Source: Lewinellaceae bacterium
Lineage (GTDB): Bacteria > Bacteroidota > Bacteroidia > Chitinophagales > Saprospiraceae
Direction of reading: 5' to 3'
NCBI GenBank assembly: GCA_020636005.1
Contig: JACJYR010000003.1
Location: forward strand, 682,001 to 746,000
Length of the DNA stretch: 64,000 bases
In this document: positions 1-8,082 of the stretch, in pieces
Numbering within the stretch: position 1 is the first letter of the stretch
Layout of the letters: the number at the start of each line of letters is the position of its first letter
The notes under the pieces: generated by a model
The model's input: only the letters and a program-made list of their open reading frames with translations
The model's database searches: none
What the model was told of the DNA's origin: nothing
Translations under genes and position numbers: made by a program

Positions 1-869
1 AGGTAGTCGTCCGTTATGGTTTTTCTGTCAACACCCAGGGCAGATAGTATCATGGCAGTGGTATAGCCGGTGCGGTCTTTACCACCTGTGCAGTGATAGA
101 GGAGTGGGGTCGTTTCCTGCTCGCTCAGCAGCAAGTCAAAAACTGGCCTGATATCCGAAGCTAAGGTATCGGCGAAGGCTCGCATCACATCCACGAAAAG
201 GGCTTTTGCTTTTGCCCGCCGGTAGCCTTCTTTCAGCACCATCGTCCGGATGCGGTCGTAGGCTTTCCCTTCTTTGTCGCTCAGGCTTATCTGGTAGTAT
301 TTTGCATCTTTTGGATAACGATCGGGGTCTTTGTTCACCTCTATATCGTTGCGCAGGTCAACGATGGATTTGACGCCGAGATAAGAAAGGTAGTTGAGGT
401 CATTTTCCGACAAATCAGAGAGTTTGCCTGATCGGTAGATAGCGCCCCATTTCACAAAGCGCCCATCTTCGGTGGGCAGGCCGCCGATGTCCCGCATGTT
501 GGGTTGGCCCTTCATCGGTATGAGCCTTTCGGACACTATTATGGTGTCGCCTTTGGGAGAAACCATGCCAAAGAAATTGCGGTACACCTCGTTTTTCTGG
601 GCGGGAATTTGGAGAAAATCACCTTCCACGACGGTTGGTTTTTCCCAGTCAATTTTATCGGGCGACGGCCCCTGGAAGATGTTCCATTTGCCGGCGGGTT
701 TGAGCTTCAGTGTATAGCCGCCAGCGGAGCTGCGCGTAACGATGACATTTTCGTTGAGCGATCGCTCGATGTTTTTGGCGTTGGGGCTTATCTTACAAGA
801 GGTGCCAAGGAAAGCCAATGCAGCTCCGGCACAGATGGTTAACAGGAAAAAATTCAAACTATGGGTCAT
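1..869 (-). CDS. Tyrosine/serine protein phosphatase, probable lipoprotein (C-terminus off window)
   Basis: About 289 residues are visible; the C-terminal end lies beyond the left edge. The near-terminal motif HCTGGKDRTG is the CX5R phosphatase loop of the tyrosine-phosphatase family 3 fold, with a nucleophilic Cys and a phosphate-binding Arg. Further upstream are GQPNMRDIGGLP and a VDLRND segment, which are typical of this family. The start (ATG at 867-869) gives a short hydrophobic N-terminus ending in FLGTSCK, a plausible but imperfect lipobox, so an envelope location is likely. A region of about 100 residues precedes the catalytic domain and matches nothing I recognise. The substrate cannot be inferred. 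The gene stands alone, pointing left. Confidence 0.85.
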   Translation of the reverse strand, partial: MTHSLNFFLLTICAGAALAFLGTSCKISPNAKNIERSLNENVIVTRSSAGGYTLKLKPAGKWNIFQGPSPDKIDWEKPTVVEGDFLQIPAQKNEVYRNFFGMVSPKGDTIIVSERLIPMKGQPNMRDIGGLPTEDGRFVKWGAIYRSGKLSDLSENDLNYLSYLGVKSIVDLRNDIEVNKDPDRYPKDAKYYQISLSDKEGKAYDRIRTMVLKEGYRRAKAKALFVDVMRAFADTLASDIRPVFDLLLSEQETTPLLYHCTGGKDRTGYTTAMILSALGVDRKTITDDY

Positions 870-1186
870 TTTGTCACTTCTTTTGCAGGTTAGTTGATTT
901 ATGGTTTAAAAAACCAAGTTAAGGATTTTGCCATTTTCAGGAAAGACAAATAAAACGCCGTTTATACCATAAAGTTATAACGCTGGACACACTACCGGCC
1001 GTCAGAGGAAAAAGACAGGCGCTAGGCAGGAACCTTTTTCCTTACTGTCCTGCAAGGTGATCTACCAGTACTCCCCTACCCTGCCCGCACCGAAGTGAAC
1101 AAAAGAATAAATTTGTATTGAAGATGGTGAGTTACGAAGTTAAACTGTTGATTGTCAAATTATTAATTCCATCGGATTCTAATCTG
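870..1186. other. Intergenic region, no gene seen
   Basis: About 317 bp between two left-pointing genes. I see no convincing ORF or RNA gene on either strand. The part next to 870 should hold the phosphatase promoter, but no clean TAnnTTTG box at a sensible distance was found. Confidence 0.6.
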
Positions 1187-1531
1187 CTAAAAATCTCCGA
1201 TCAACTGGTTCAGCCACCCCAATAGCGCATGTTTGGGCATTAACCCCGAAATATGATCAATGGACTCGCCATCCCGGAAAAAAAATAACGCCGGTAATTC
1301 CTGAATGCCAAGTTGATGGAATATATTTCTACACTTTTCAAAATCCATTCGGTAAAACGACATTTTTTCATGCAAATCCCAGGAAATACTTTTTACAATT
1401 GCATCCATGATCGTCCCTTCCCCTAGCCAATCAGCAGTAAAAACTACTAAAAATGGACGGTGACCTTCCATTTGGAGAAGCTCTTTTAATTCCTCTTCGG
1501 ATATTGTAGGGTATATCACTTTATCATTCAA
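1187..1531 (-). CDS. Thioredoxin-fold protein lacking the CxxC motif
   Basis: A 114-aa protein with thioredoxin pattern: a beta strand FLVVFTADW, a helix, a second strand FYRMDF, the cis-proline segment QELPALFFF (Pro80), and a final helix. The position of the active site WCxxC reads WLGEG (residues 35-39), so both catalytic cysteines are replaced, by Leu and Gly. Redox catalysis is therefore unlikely; a scaffold or chaperone-like role is an inference. There is no signal peptide, so it is probably cytoplasmic. No in-frame ATG exists at the N-terminus: the frame opens at TTG 1531, with GTG 1519 as the alternative, and an in-frame stop lies just upstream. Confidence 0.7.
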   Translation of the reverse strand: MNDKVIYPTISEEELKELLQMEGHRPFLVVFTADWLGEGTIMDAIVKSISWDLHEKMSFYRMDFEKCRNIFHQLGIQELPALFFFRDGESIDHISGLMPKHALLGWLNQLIGDF

Positions 1532-2202
1532 ATCAATTCAATTACGCTGTGTGCCGTCAATCTTTGTACTTAGTGGATGAGGTTGATGAAGTTGATTATC
1601 AACCAAATTTACTGTGCCCAAATCTTGGTAGCGAAAGCTACAATAACGATCAGCAAAGTTTGTTTTGTCAGGGAATGGAAGTCAACAGCATTGTTAATTG
1701 AATGATATTCCATTAGCCATAATACCGTTGGGGGTTTTCCCTTTTTTATGTTGTAGAATGGCTAACCATGAAAAGTGTTCAACTCAAAATGAATTAACTT
1801 CTTTTTGGCACATTTTAAAAGAAGCAATATTTACAGACGCTAATTTTCCCTTTTAAATTGGCTATCGGCATTCATTGAGGATTGCCACCAGTCCACCCGC
1901 TGTCCAGAAAATGGCGGCCAGGTGCGACCGGAAAGCAACCTGGGGCAAGCAGAAGTCCTTTCAAAATAATTGCCGATTGATTGAACACCCTTGGCCCCAC
2001 TTCGTTCTAACAGCATGTAATCCTTTCATGATGGTTCAATTAAACTGTCAAAATTCTGAATCGCACTGCTAATCCTGAATAGTTGAAACGGGAAATTTGG
2101 GGTGCGATCAGCACTACCTCATTTTTTGTTCAGGGGTATTGAAAAAATGCGTTCATTCAATTTCAACCGGGTTCATTATTATTACTGTTAAAACATTTCA
2201 AA
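1532..2202. other. Long intergenic region, no gene seen
   Basis: About 670 bp with low coding potential on both strands. A CAAATTTA at 1604-1611 is a TAnnTTTG-type -7 box on the minus strand and may serve the thioredoxin-fold gene, but no matching -33 TTTG was found at 19-21 bp. A minus-strand stretch at about 1875-1965 reads like the end of a protein but has no start and is only about 30 codons long. Confidence 0.5.
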
Positions 2203-2355
2203 ATGAGAGACATCGTTTGGGTCATCGTCGTCCTGCTCATAGCAGGCTGGTTGCTCGGTTTCATTGGATTCAGTGCCGTCGTCGGCAACCTGATACACAT
2301 CCTGCTTATCGTGGCAGTCGTACTCGTTATTTTAAAAATATTGCAGAAGATATGA
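2203..2355 (+). CDS. Small membrane protein, Lmo0937 family
   Basis: A 50-aa ORF starting MRDIVWVIVVLLIAG, with two hydrophobic segments (about residues 4-22 and 30-46) joined by a short FSAVVGNLIH turn and ending in basic residues. This is the size and layout of the Lmo0937-type small membrane proteins (WLLGF...G..IHILL pattern), common beside stress genes in Bacteroidota and Firmicutes. It lies 61 bp before the YtxH gene and probably shares its transcript. Function is unknown; membrane location is from the sequence. Confidence 0.75.
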   Translation: MRDIVWVIVVLLIAGWLLGFIGFSAVVGNLIHILLIVAVVLVILKILQKI

Positions 2356-2416
2356 AGTGACCTTCGTGGCATTTCTATTCTTTTATCCATCATTTAATAA
2401 TCAAAATTTTTCTATT

Positions 2417-2788
2417 ATGACAAACAACAATGAAAGCAACAACAGCGGCTGGATCTTCCTGGCCGGACTTGCTACCGGCGCCGTGCTAGGCTACCTAATC
2501 AACACAGACAAAGGCCGTCAAATCCGTACAGATGCTGCCACCAAGGCAGTTGAGTATGGCGAACAGGCCCGCACCGTTGCCCAAAGCGCCTGGGAGACTA
2601 CTTCTGAGACTGTCAATTCCATCATCGGAAAGGGTAAGGAATACGCCTCGGAGGTAAGCACCAAATTACAGGAGCGCATTAGCAGCGCATCTTCTACTGC
2701 CCAAAACAAAGTGGAAGAGGCCGAGTCAGCATTTCAACAAGGTGCAAACAAGGCCAAAGCTCGTGTAAACGAAATCGCCGCCAATTAA
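2417..2788 (+). CDS. YtxH domain-containing stress-type membrane protein
   Basis: A 123-aa protein. After a short polar N-terminus there is one glycine-rich transmembrane helix (about residues 11-28, FLAGLATGAVLGYLI) followed by the charged DKGRQIR motif, the hallmark of YtxH proteins. The rest is a long amphipathic Ala/Glu/Gln/Ser-rich helix resembling LEA or apolipoprotein sequences. The frame stays open to 2357, but ATG 2417 gives the expected YtxH N-terminus. A strong terminator follows at 2827-2867. YtxH proteins are typically general-stress proteins in Firmicutes; that role here is an inference. Confidence 0.85.
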   Translation: MTNNNESNNSGWIFLAGLATGAVLGYLINTDKGRQIRTDAATKAVEYGEQARTVAQSAWETTSETVNSIIGKGKEYASEVSTKLQERISSASSTAQNKVEEAESAFQQGANKAKARVNEIAAN

Positions 2789-2826
2789 ACCGAAATCACG
2801 GGCGTTACAAATCGTTCGTGGTTGCC

Positions 2827-2867
2827 AAAAAACGGGCAAGTCCATTTTCATGTGCTTGCCCGTTTTT
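2827..2867 (+). terminator. Rho-independent terminator after ytxH-like gene
   Basis: A 12-bp perfect stem, AAAACGGGCAAG with CTTGCCCGTTTT, a 14-nt loop and a trailing T-run, 40 bp after the YtxH stop codon. Confidence 0.85.
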
Positions 2868-2950
2868 GGATAATACAGTAAATCTGCCTATTTGCTTTGA
2901 GCCATTCTTTTTGGCCCAAGCGTTAACAACCATCTCCAAACTAAACAGGT

Positions 2951-3640
2951 ATGCACCCTTCCAGCATCAGGACAATGGACCAACTGCGGCAGAAACAGGA
3001 CCGCCTTCAAATTCAAATGGAACTCACCAAGCAGGAATTTTTTAAAAGCGCCAACCATACGACTGTGCTGGGCAAGGATTTATTGTTGAAAAGGGTCTTG
3101 GTGCCAGCCGGGGCAGTTGCGTTGGGTGCCATGGCCGCCAAAAAAATATTTGCCAAACCCGCTGACGGGGAGCAAGATCAGGGTATCGCCACTGACCCGC
3201 CCACGAGTTCCAATCATTGGTTATCCAGTATAATGTTGGTGGCGATGCCATTTATCCAGCAGCTTTTCAGTACATCAAAAACGACCGAAGAATGGAACGG
3301 GAGCGCAGCCAGCAAAGGCGATGGCTCTCATCTTTCCTACCAGCAAGGCTCGTCGCCCACGGGTATTTTGGCTAAGGTTGTTCCGTTGGCTATCCCTTTC
3401 TTGCAGGAATATTTTGCATTAAAGGCGCAACAACACGAAAAGCAAGTAACGGAAAAAAGACTCACAGAAGACGGGGTGCGTTATGCTGATGTTACAGAAA
3501 AAAAGAAGACTCCCGGCCCGGTTTTTATTTGGCTTTTCCAGTTGTTGCCCGTCTTGTTGCCACTTATCCAGCAGCATTTTTCTGCCCAAAAAATGGAAGA
3601 ACGACCAGCGGAAAGTAACCCCCAATTTGCCGGGCAATAG
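2951..3640 (+). CDS. Hypothetical protein with three MPFIQQLF-type repeats
   Basis: A 229-aa protein I do not assign to a family. Residues 1-35 are charged and helical; a hydrophobic segment follows (LVPAGAVALGAMAAKKIF). Three later segments share the pattern hydrophobic-P-(F/L)-(I/L)-Q-(Q/E)-x-F: MPFIQQLF, IPFLQEYF and LPLIQQHF. Each is preceded by a hydrophobic stretch and followed by a charged linker, so the protein looks like three membrane-associating units. ATG 2975 (MDQLRQ) is an alternative start. It sits between YtxH and YihY genes on the same strand and may belong to one envelope-stress group. Confidence 0.65.
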   Translation: MHPSSIRTMDQLRQKQDRLQIQMELTKQEFFKSANHTTVLGKDLLLKRVLVPAGAVALGAMAAKKIFAKPADGEQDQGIATDPPTSSNHWLSSIMLVAMPFIQQLFSTSKTTEEWNGSAASKGDGSHLSYQQGSSPTGILAKVVPLAIPFLQEYFALKAQQHEKQVTEKRLTEDGVRYADVTEKKKTPGPVFIWLFQLLPVLLPLIQQHFSAQKMEERPAESNPQFAGQ

Positions 3641-3693
3641 GAAGAAGTGGCAAAGGGTTGTTATGGGTATGCCGCCTGCCGGATCAGATATTT

Positions 3694-4638
3694 ATGAAAA
3701 TTATTAAAACATATTGGACAGTATTGAAGGAATCGTTTGCCAAGTTTTCAGCAGATGACATGTTGTCCCGTTCGGCAGCGCTATCCTATTACACCATTTT
3801 TTCGTTGCCGCCCATGCTGCTGATCATCCTTCAGATAGCGACCCAATTTTATGGGGAAGTACGGATCAAGGAGGCCTTGTTTGGGGAAATCGGGAAGCTG
3901 GTCGGTAGGGAGGGTTCTATGCAATTGATGAATACCATCAATAAACTGGACATTTTCGCACCGACATGGTGGGCGACCATCATTGGTATCGGCGCTGTCG
4001 TTTTCACCTCCACAACGGTCTTCGTCACCATGCAGGATGCACTGAACAAAATATTTGAAGTGCGGGCTTCCGGCCAGACCAAAGGCTTCGGCATCCTTAA
4101 AATGCTGCGGGACAGGGCCATTTCCTTTGCACTACTGATCAGCATCGCCTTTATATTGATGGTGTCCCTGGCCTTAGATGCGCTCATTTCCAGTTTTGGG
4201 AAATATATTGAAAGCACCATTGGCGATATTTCACTGGTGATGTTGGTATTGACTTCCATCCTACTGCCATTGGCCATTATTACATTGCTGTTCGCCCTGC
4301 TGTTCAAATTTTTACCGGATGCCAAACTGGCCTGGAAAGACACTTGGGTTGGCGCCTTCATTACGGCCATCCTTTTTTCGCTGGGAAAATACCTGATCGG
4401 GTTTTACATTGGCAACAGCAGTACGGCCAACTTGTACGACGCCGCTGGCAGTATCCTGGTGATCATGATCTGGGCCTATTATGCCTCCGCCATTTTCCTT
4501 TTTGGGGCAACGTTCACCTACGTCCGTGCAAAGAATTTAACCGGCAACGTGAAACCCGAAGACTACGCCGTTCGGGTAAAAAATGTGGAAGTTAAAATGG
4601 AAAAAGGGGCAGATGTGGTGGCAGTAACGACTGATTGA
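3694..4638 (+). CDS. YihY/BrkB family inner-membrane protein
   Basis: A 314-aa integral membrane protein with about six hydrophobic segments. It has the family features: an N-terminal charged helix with RSAALSYYTIFSLPP, a WAYYASAIFLFGATFTYV segment near the end, and KFLPDAKLAWKD in the middle. The ATG at 3694 gives the usual N-terminus; the frame is open to 3658 but the added residues look non-coding. The family was once called ribonuclease BN in error and has no agreed function. The downstream 360 bp hold no gene. Confidence 0.88.
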   Translation: MKIIKTYWTVLKESFAKFSADDMLSRSAALSYYTIFSLPPMLLIILQIATQFYGEVRIKEALFGEIGKLVGREGSMQLMNTINKLDIFAPTWWATIIGIGAVVFTSTTVFVTMQDALNKIFEVRASGQTKGFGILKMLRDRAISFALLISIAFILMVSLALDALISSFGKYIESTIGDISLVMLVLTSILLPLAIITLLFALLFKFLPDAKLAWKDTWVGAFITAILFSLGKYLIGFYIGNSSTANLYDAAGSILVIMIWAYYASAIFLFGATFTYVRAKNLTGNVKPEDYAVRVKNVEVKMEKGADVVAVTTD

Positions 4639-5002
4639 GTTGGTACGCAGCTTACTTTTCCAAAATATCATCTAAATAAATCACGAAAGTCAAAGTCTCA
4701 AAATCGATCTTAACCTTCGCCTGGCTCACAGCCGCCGCTTCTCCAATAGTTTTTATAGATAGTCACATTTAAAATTGATTGGGACAAAATTCTAAGTCAC
4801 TGACTTTCAATAAAATGACTTCAATGACCACTGACTTTTAATGACGATTGTCTATGTCAGCATGACGTTGTTGGTCAATATGCTGAAAATTTGAAATGCG
4901 CCGGTGTACGGTGGATGGTAGACTGTAAGCTACACTTTAATAGCCAAAGTTTCACCTCGTCAACCGTCAACCGTTTTCTTTCACCTAATAAAATCACTTA
5001 AA
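4639..5002. other. Intergenic region with a possible gene remnant
   Basis: About 364 bp with no intact gene. It holds one short protein-like fragment on the minus strand (listed separately) and AT-rich sequence that should include the promoter of the 70-aa gene at 5003. Confidence 0.5.
4652..4762 (-). pseudogene. Possible C-terminal remnant of an unidentified gene
   Basis: A minus-strand frame reads IGEAAAVSQAKVKIDFETLT, goes on to YLDDILEK and stops, with convincing amino-acid composition. It has no start codon: a TGA lies directly upstream. It could be the tail of a decayed gene or chance. Confidence 0.25.
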
Positions 5003-5215
5003 ATGAAAAGCCTTCTTCCGGTTCTCCTTATCGTCGTGGGCCTTGGCCTCGGCATATATGGCATCATGCAGTTTGGCGACAGCGGCAAAACCTTAGAGAT
5101 TGCCGGTATCGAACTTGGTGCCCACGACAAAAGCCAACAAACACAGGCATTCCTGATGATTGGGCTTGGAGTCCTCAGCTTGGCAGGTGGGATATTTATG
5201 ATGAAAAAGAAATAG
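5003..5215 (+). CDS. Small membrane protein, DUF3185-like
   Basis: A 70-aa protein with two hydrophobic helices (about residues 4-23 and 50-66) separated by a polar loop containing LEIAGIELGAHDKSQ. The GLGLGIYGI first helix and the overall layout resemble DUF3185-type small membrane proteins. The C-terminus ends MMKKK, placing the tail in the cytoplasm by the positive-inside rule. Its stop faces the PAS regulator gene across a hairpin. Function unknown. Confidence 0.65.
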   Translation: MKSLLPVLLIVVGLGLGIYGIMQFGDSGKTLEIAGIELGAHDKSQQTQAFLMIGLGVLSLAGGIFMMKKK

Positions 5216-5233
5216 TAAGTGTTGTTGGAAATA

Positions 5234-5298
5234 GTTTGAGGTTGTTGGAAAATGGGAATGAATTTGTAGTGTACGTCAATTTTCAAACAACCTCAAAC
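5234..5298. terminator. Inverted repeat between convergent genes
   Basis: Arms 5234-5253 and 5279-5298 (GTTTGAGGTTGTTGGAAAAT and its complement, one mismatch) form a 20-bp stem with a 25-nt loop. It lies between the stop codons of genes converging from both sides, so a bidirectional terminator is likely, although there is no T-run. Confidence 0.55.
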
Positions 5299-5328
5299 GA
5301 CTTTCTAACGATTTCTAACAATACCGCT

Positions 5329-7800
5329 TTAGGTCACAAAATCAAAACGCCCAATCCCCAGCTTTTTCATCCTCGAATCCAGGGTCTTGTCGTTCATGCC
5401 AAGCAATTCGGCAGCGCCACCCTTTCCGCTCACTTTTCCGTTAGCACGGCGGAGGGCCTCCAGGATGTGGAGCTTTTGCATCTCGTCCATATCCCGGAAC
5501 ACTTCCTTTTTACCCGACTTGGATTTTTTGAATTGAAAATTAGAAACCAGCTTTTTGCCAGGCGAAAGGATCATGGCCCTTTCAATGAGGTTTTCAAGTT
5601 CCCGTACGTTCCCCGGATATTCATATTCCTCCAGTTCATTCATCACGGATTGGGGGATTTCTGTAATGCGTTTTCCAAGTTGCTTGTTGTATTTTTCTAT
5701 AAAATGGCGTATCAGGGGCTCGATGTCCTCCTTGCGTTCCCGAAGGGGTAGGTTGAAGATGGGAAACACGTTGAGGCGGTAAAACAGGTCTTCCCTGAAT
5801 TTTCCTTTTTCCACCAGGGCTTCCAGGTTCCGGTTGGTAGCAGCGATTAGCCGGACGTCCACCTGAGTCGTCTCCGTTGCGCCGAGGCGCTCAAACTCCC
5901 CTTCCTGGAGCACCCTCAGCAACTTGGACTGCAGGTCGATCGGCAGTTCTCCAATTTCATCCAGAAACAAAGTGCCTTTGTGCGCCATTTCAAAACGGCC
6001 GATTTTGCGCTGGAATGCACCGGTAAATGCCCCTTTTTCATGGCCGAACAATTCGCTCTCGATGAGGTTTTCCGGCAGTGCGCCACAGTTTACTTTTACC
6101 ATCGGCCTGTCTGCCCGTTCGCTGAGGCTGTGGATGGCCTTGGCCAGTAGTTCCTTGCCGGTGCCCGTTTCGCCCAAAATCAGCACGGTGGCATTGGTTT
6201 CGGCCACCTGGCCTATCTGGCGCAGGATGGGCTTGTATTTCGGGCTTTGGCTGATGATATTGTTAGAACCCTGATCCAATTTGATTTCTTCCTTCAGAAT
6301 GATGTTTTCCTCCTGCGCCTGGCGGCGAAGCCTCTCAATTTCAACGAGTTGTATTTTCAGGGCCTCCTCGTTTTCTTTCCTTTCCCGGATGTCCCGCAGC
6401 ACGGTGCTTGAATATTCCTTTCCTTCAAAACGGATCATTTTCACCACCGACTCGACCACGAGTTTTTTTCCGTTTTTACAATCAAGTGTTAATTCGCTGG
6501 AGAGTACCTCTCCATGCTGGAGTTGCGCCCATGCTTTTTTGAAGTCGTCCAAATTGTATTTTGGAAAAAAGCCCAGCAGGCCCATGCTGTTGATCTCGTC
6601 TTCGGAATAGCCTGTCATGTTGGCAAACGTAGCGTTGAAATAGCGAAAAGTTGCGTCTTCGTTGAGCCAAAATACCATGTCGGGCGACTGGTTGATGGTT
6701 TCGAAAGACAGCTTTATATCCTCCTCCAGTTTTTTTCTTTTCCGCAGATCCGAAGCAAAGGCCAGGTTGTATTCCTTTCCCTCGTATTGGAGATAGTTTA
6801 GGTAAAGCCTCACAGGAATGGGCTCGCCATTTTTGGTAAGGCGCAGCCCGTCCATTTCCAGATCTCCTTCTTTTTTGAGCAAATCCCAACGCTGCGGCCA
6901 TGTCTCCCCGGTAGTTTGCGGGTCGATGTCCCAAAGGTGCATTTGCAACAATTCCTCCTGGGAATAGCCCAATTTTTGGCACTGAGCATGGTTGACGTAG
7001 ATAAAGCTGCCGTCCGGGCGCAGCCAGTAAATCATCTGGCTAGCCTGGCCGAGTGCGTGGTAGGAGAGTTTGATGATTTCCTCCTGTTGTTTTTGCTGGC
7101 TGATGTCCCGCATAAAAGCCAGCTTGTACTCCCGCCCATTGTAGTTCATGTAGTGGAGGGAGAGCTCAACGGCTATCTTTTTTCCAGCTTTTGTGCGCCG
7201 GAAGGACTCCAGTTTCAGCCATTTTTTTTCTTTCAGCGCCTGCCATTCCTGCTCCCAGTCTGTAGTCGTCAAGGCTGGCTCCAGGTCGGTGACTTTCATG
7301 GCTAACAGTTCGTCGGCGGAGTAGCCCAGCGTTTCACGGGCAGCTTTATTGGCGTAAAAAATCTGCCCATCCGGAGCTACCCAAAGGATCATTTCATTGG
7401 CATTGTCCATGCAAAAACGGGCCAGGTAAAGGTCTTCGTGGGCTTCCTCGTGTGCATCTTCCACAATGAACTGGCAAAGGTGGGCCTCGAATAATACAAC
7501 CCGAAGCCTGACGGGCAAAATATCACCAGCAGCAGTGATATGTTCAGTCTCCAGGGAAGTCTTGTTTTTTATCTGGAGGTCTTCCCATAGTTTTTTCCAG
7601 GCTATGAAATTAAAGTGGGGATTTACTTGAAAGATGGTTTGCGGGTCGAACTGATCAAGGGAATAGCCCAAATCCTGGGCAAATCGCTTATTGACAGAAA
7701 CGATGTTGCCCTCTTTGTCCAGTATCATCGCTCCGAGCTGCATGATTTCTGCCGCTTTGAGGCAAACCTTTAGTGGGCTTGGTAATGCTGAAAATTCCAT
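5329..7800 (-). CDS. Sigma-54 dependent transcriptional activator with four PAS domains
   Basis: An 823-aa protein. Four PAS domains run from about residue 15 to 490; the last three share FYANK / FIYVN / FRYFN cores and the SADELLAM-type helix. A short coiled coil links them to an AAA+ domain with Walker A GETGTGKE (about 542), the sigma-54 contact loop GAFTGA (about 589) and Walker B GTLFLDEIGELP (about 608). The last 45 residues are a Fis-like HTH (GKVSGKGGAAELLGMNDKT). No receiver domain is present, so sensing should go through the PAS domains directly. It points away from the ECF sigma gene, 282 bp apart. Targets are unknown. Confidence 0.93.
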   Translation of the reverse strand: MEFSALPSPLKVCLKAAEIMQLGAMILDKEGNIVSVNKRFAQDLGYSLDQFDPQTIFQVNPHFNFIAWKKLWEDLQIKNKTSLETEHITAAGDILPVRLRVVLFEAHLCQFIVEDAHEEAHEDLYLARFCMDNANEMILWVAPDGQIFYANKAARETLGYSADELLAMKVTDLEPALTTTDWEQEWQALKEKKWLKLESFRRTKAGKKIAVELSLHYMNYNGREYKLAFMRDISQQKQQEEIIKLSYHALGQASQMIYWLRPDGSFIYVNHAQCQKLGYSQEELLQMHLWDIDPQTTGETWPQRWDLLKKEGDLEMDGLRLTKNGEPIPVRLYLNYLQYEGKEYNLAFASDLRKRKKLEEDIKLSFETINQSPDMVFWLNEDATFRYFNATFANMTGYSEDEINSMGLLGFFPKYNLDDFKKAWAQLQHGEVLSSELTLDCKNGKKLVVESVVKMIRFEGKEYSSTVLRDIRERKENEEALKIQLVEIERLRRQAQEENIILKEEIKLDQGSNNIISQSPKYKPILRQIGQVAETNATVLILGETGTGKELLAKAIHSLSERADRPMVKVNCGALPENLIESELFGHEKGAFTGAFQRKIGRFEMAHKGTLFLDEIGELPIDLQSKLLRVLQEGEFERLGATETTQVDVRLIAATNRNLEALVEKGKFREDLFYRLNVFPIFNLPLRERKEDIEPLIRHFIEKYNKQLGKRITEIPQSVMNELEEYEYPGNVRELENLIERAMILSPGKKLVSNFQFKKSKSGKKEVFRDMDEMQKLHILEALRRANGKVSGKGGAAELLGMNDKTLDSRMKKLGIGRFDFVT

Positions 7801-7948
7801 TTTCTTATTACTATTTTCTTCAAAAAAACAGGCTTAAGCTCAAAGGTAGTCAAAGCATTTTGTTTTTCCTAAATAACAGAAAATTTCTTATATTTAAGGA
7901 ATAGGGTTTCAATTTATTCATTTTAAACTATTGATATACAGATAGTTA

Positions 7949-7956
7949 TAACTTTG
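7949..7956 (+). promoter_or_regulatory. Candidate -7 box for the ECF sigma gene
   Basis: TAACTTTG matches the Bacteroidota TAnnTTTG -7 box. Initiation a few bases on would give a leader of about 120 nt that contains the attenuator-like structure at 8000-8056. The -33 region is only T-rich. Confidence 0.45.
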
Positions 7957-7999
7957 GCATGGCGTTTGGCTTACAAGTACCTGTAAGACAACAAAAATC

Positions 8000-8056
8000 A
8001 TCCGGTGTCGCAAACACCAAAACAAATTTCACCCAAGCAAAACACCGGATTTTTTT
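8000..8056 (+). promoter_or_regulatory. Attenuator-like leader hairpin
   Basis: ATCCGGTGT (8000-8008) pairs perfectly with ACACCGGAT (8042-8050), followed at once by a T-run (8050-8056). The same GGTGT (8004-8008) can instead pair with ACACC (8014-8018) across a 5-nt loop, so two mutually exclusive structures exist. It lies 27 bp before the sigma factor ATG and follows no gene on its strand. Confidence 0.6.
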
Positions 8057-8082
8057 AACAAAAACAACTAAACCTACCGATT

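Noticed and set aside
1875..1965. Minus-strand fragment resembling the end of a membrane protein
   Set aside because: Only about 30 codons, preceded by a stop and without a start; could be chance, so it was not listed as a gene.
5236..5751. 171-codon plus-strand frame across the end of the sigma-54 activator gene
   Set aside because: It is antisense to the HTH and AAA+ coding sequence, whose motifs are unambiguous.
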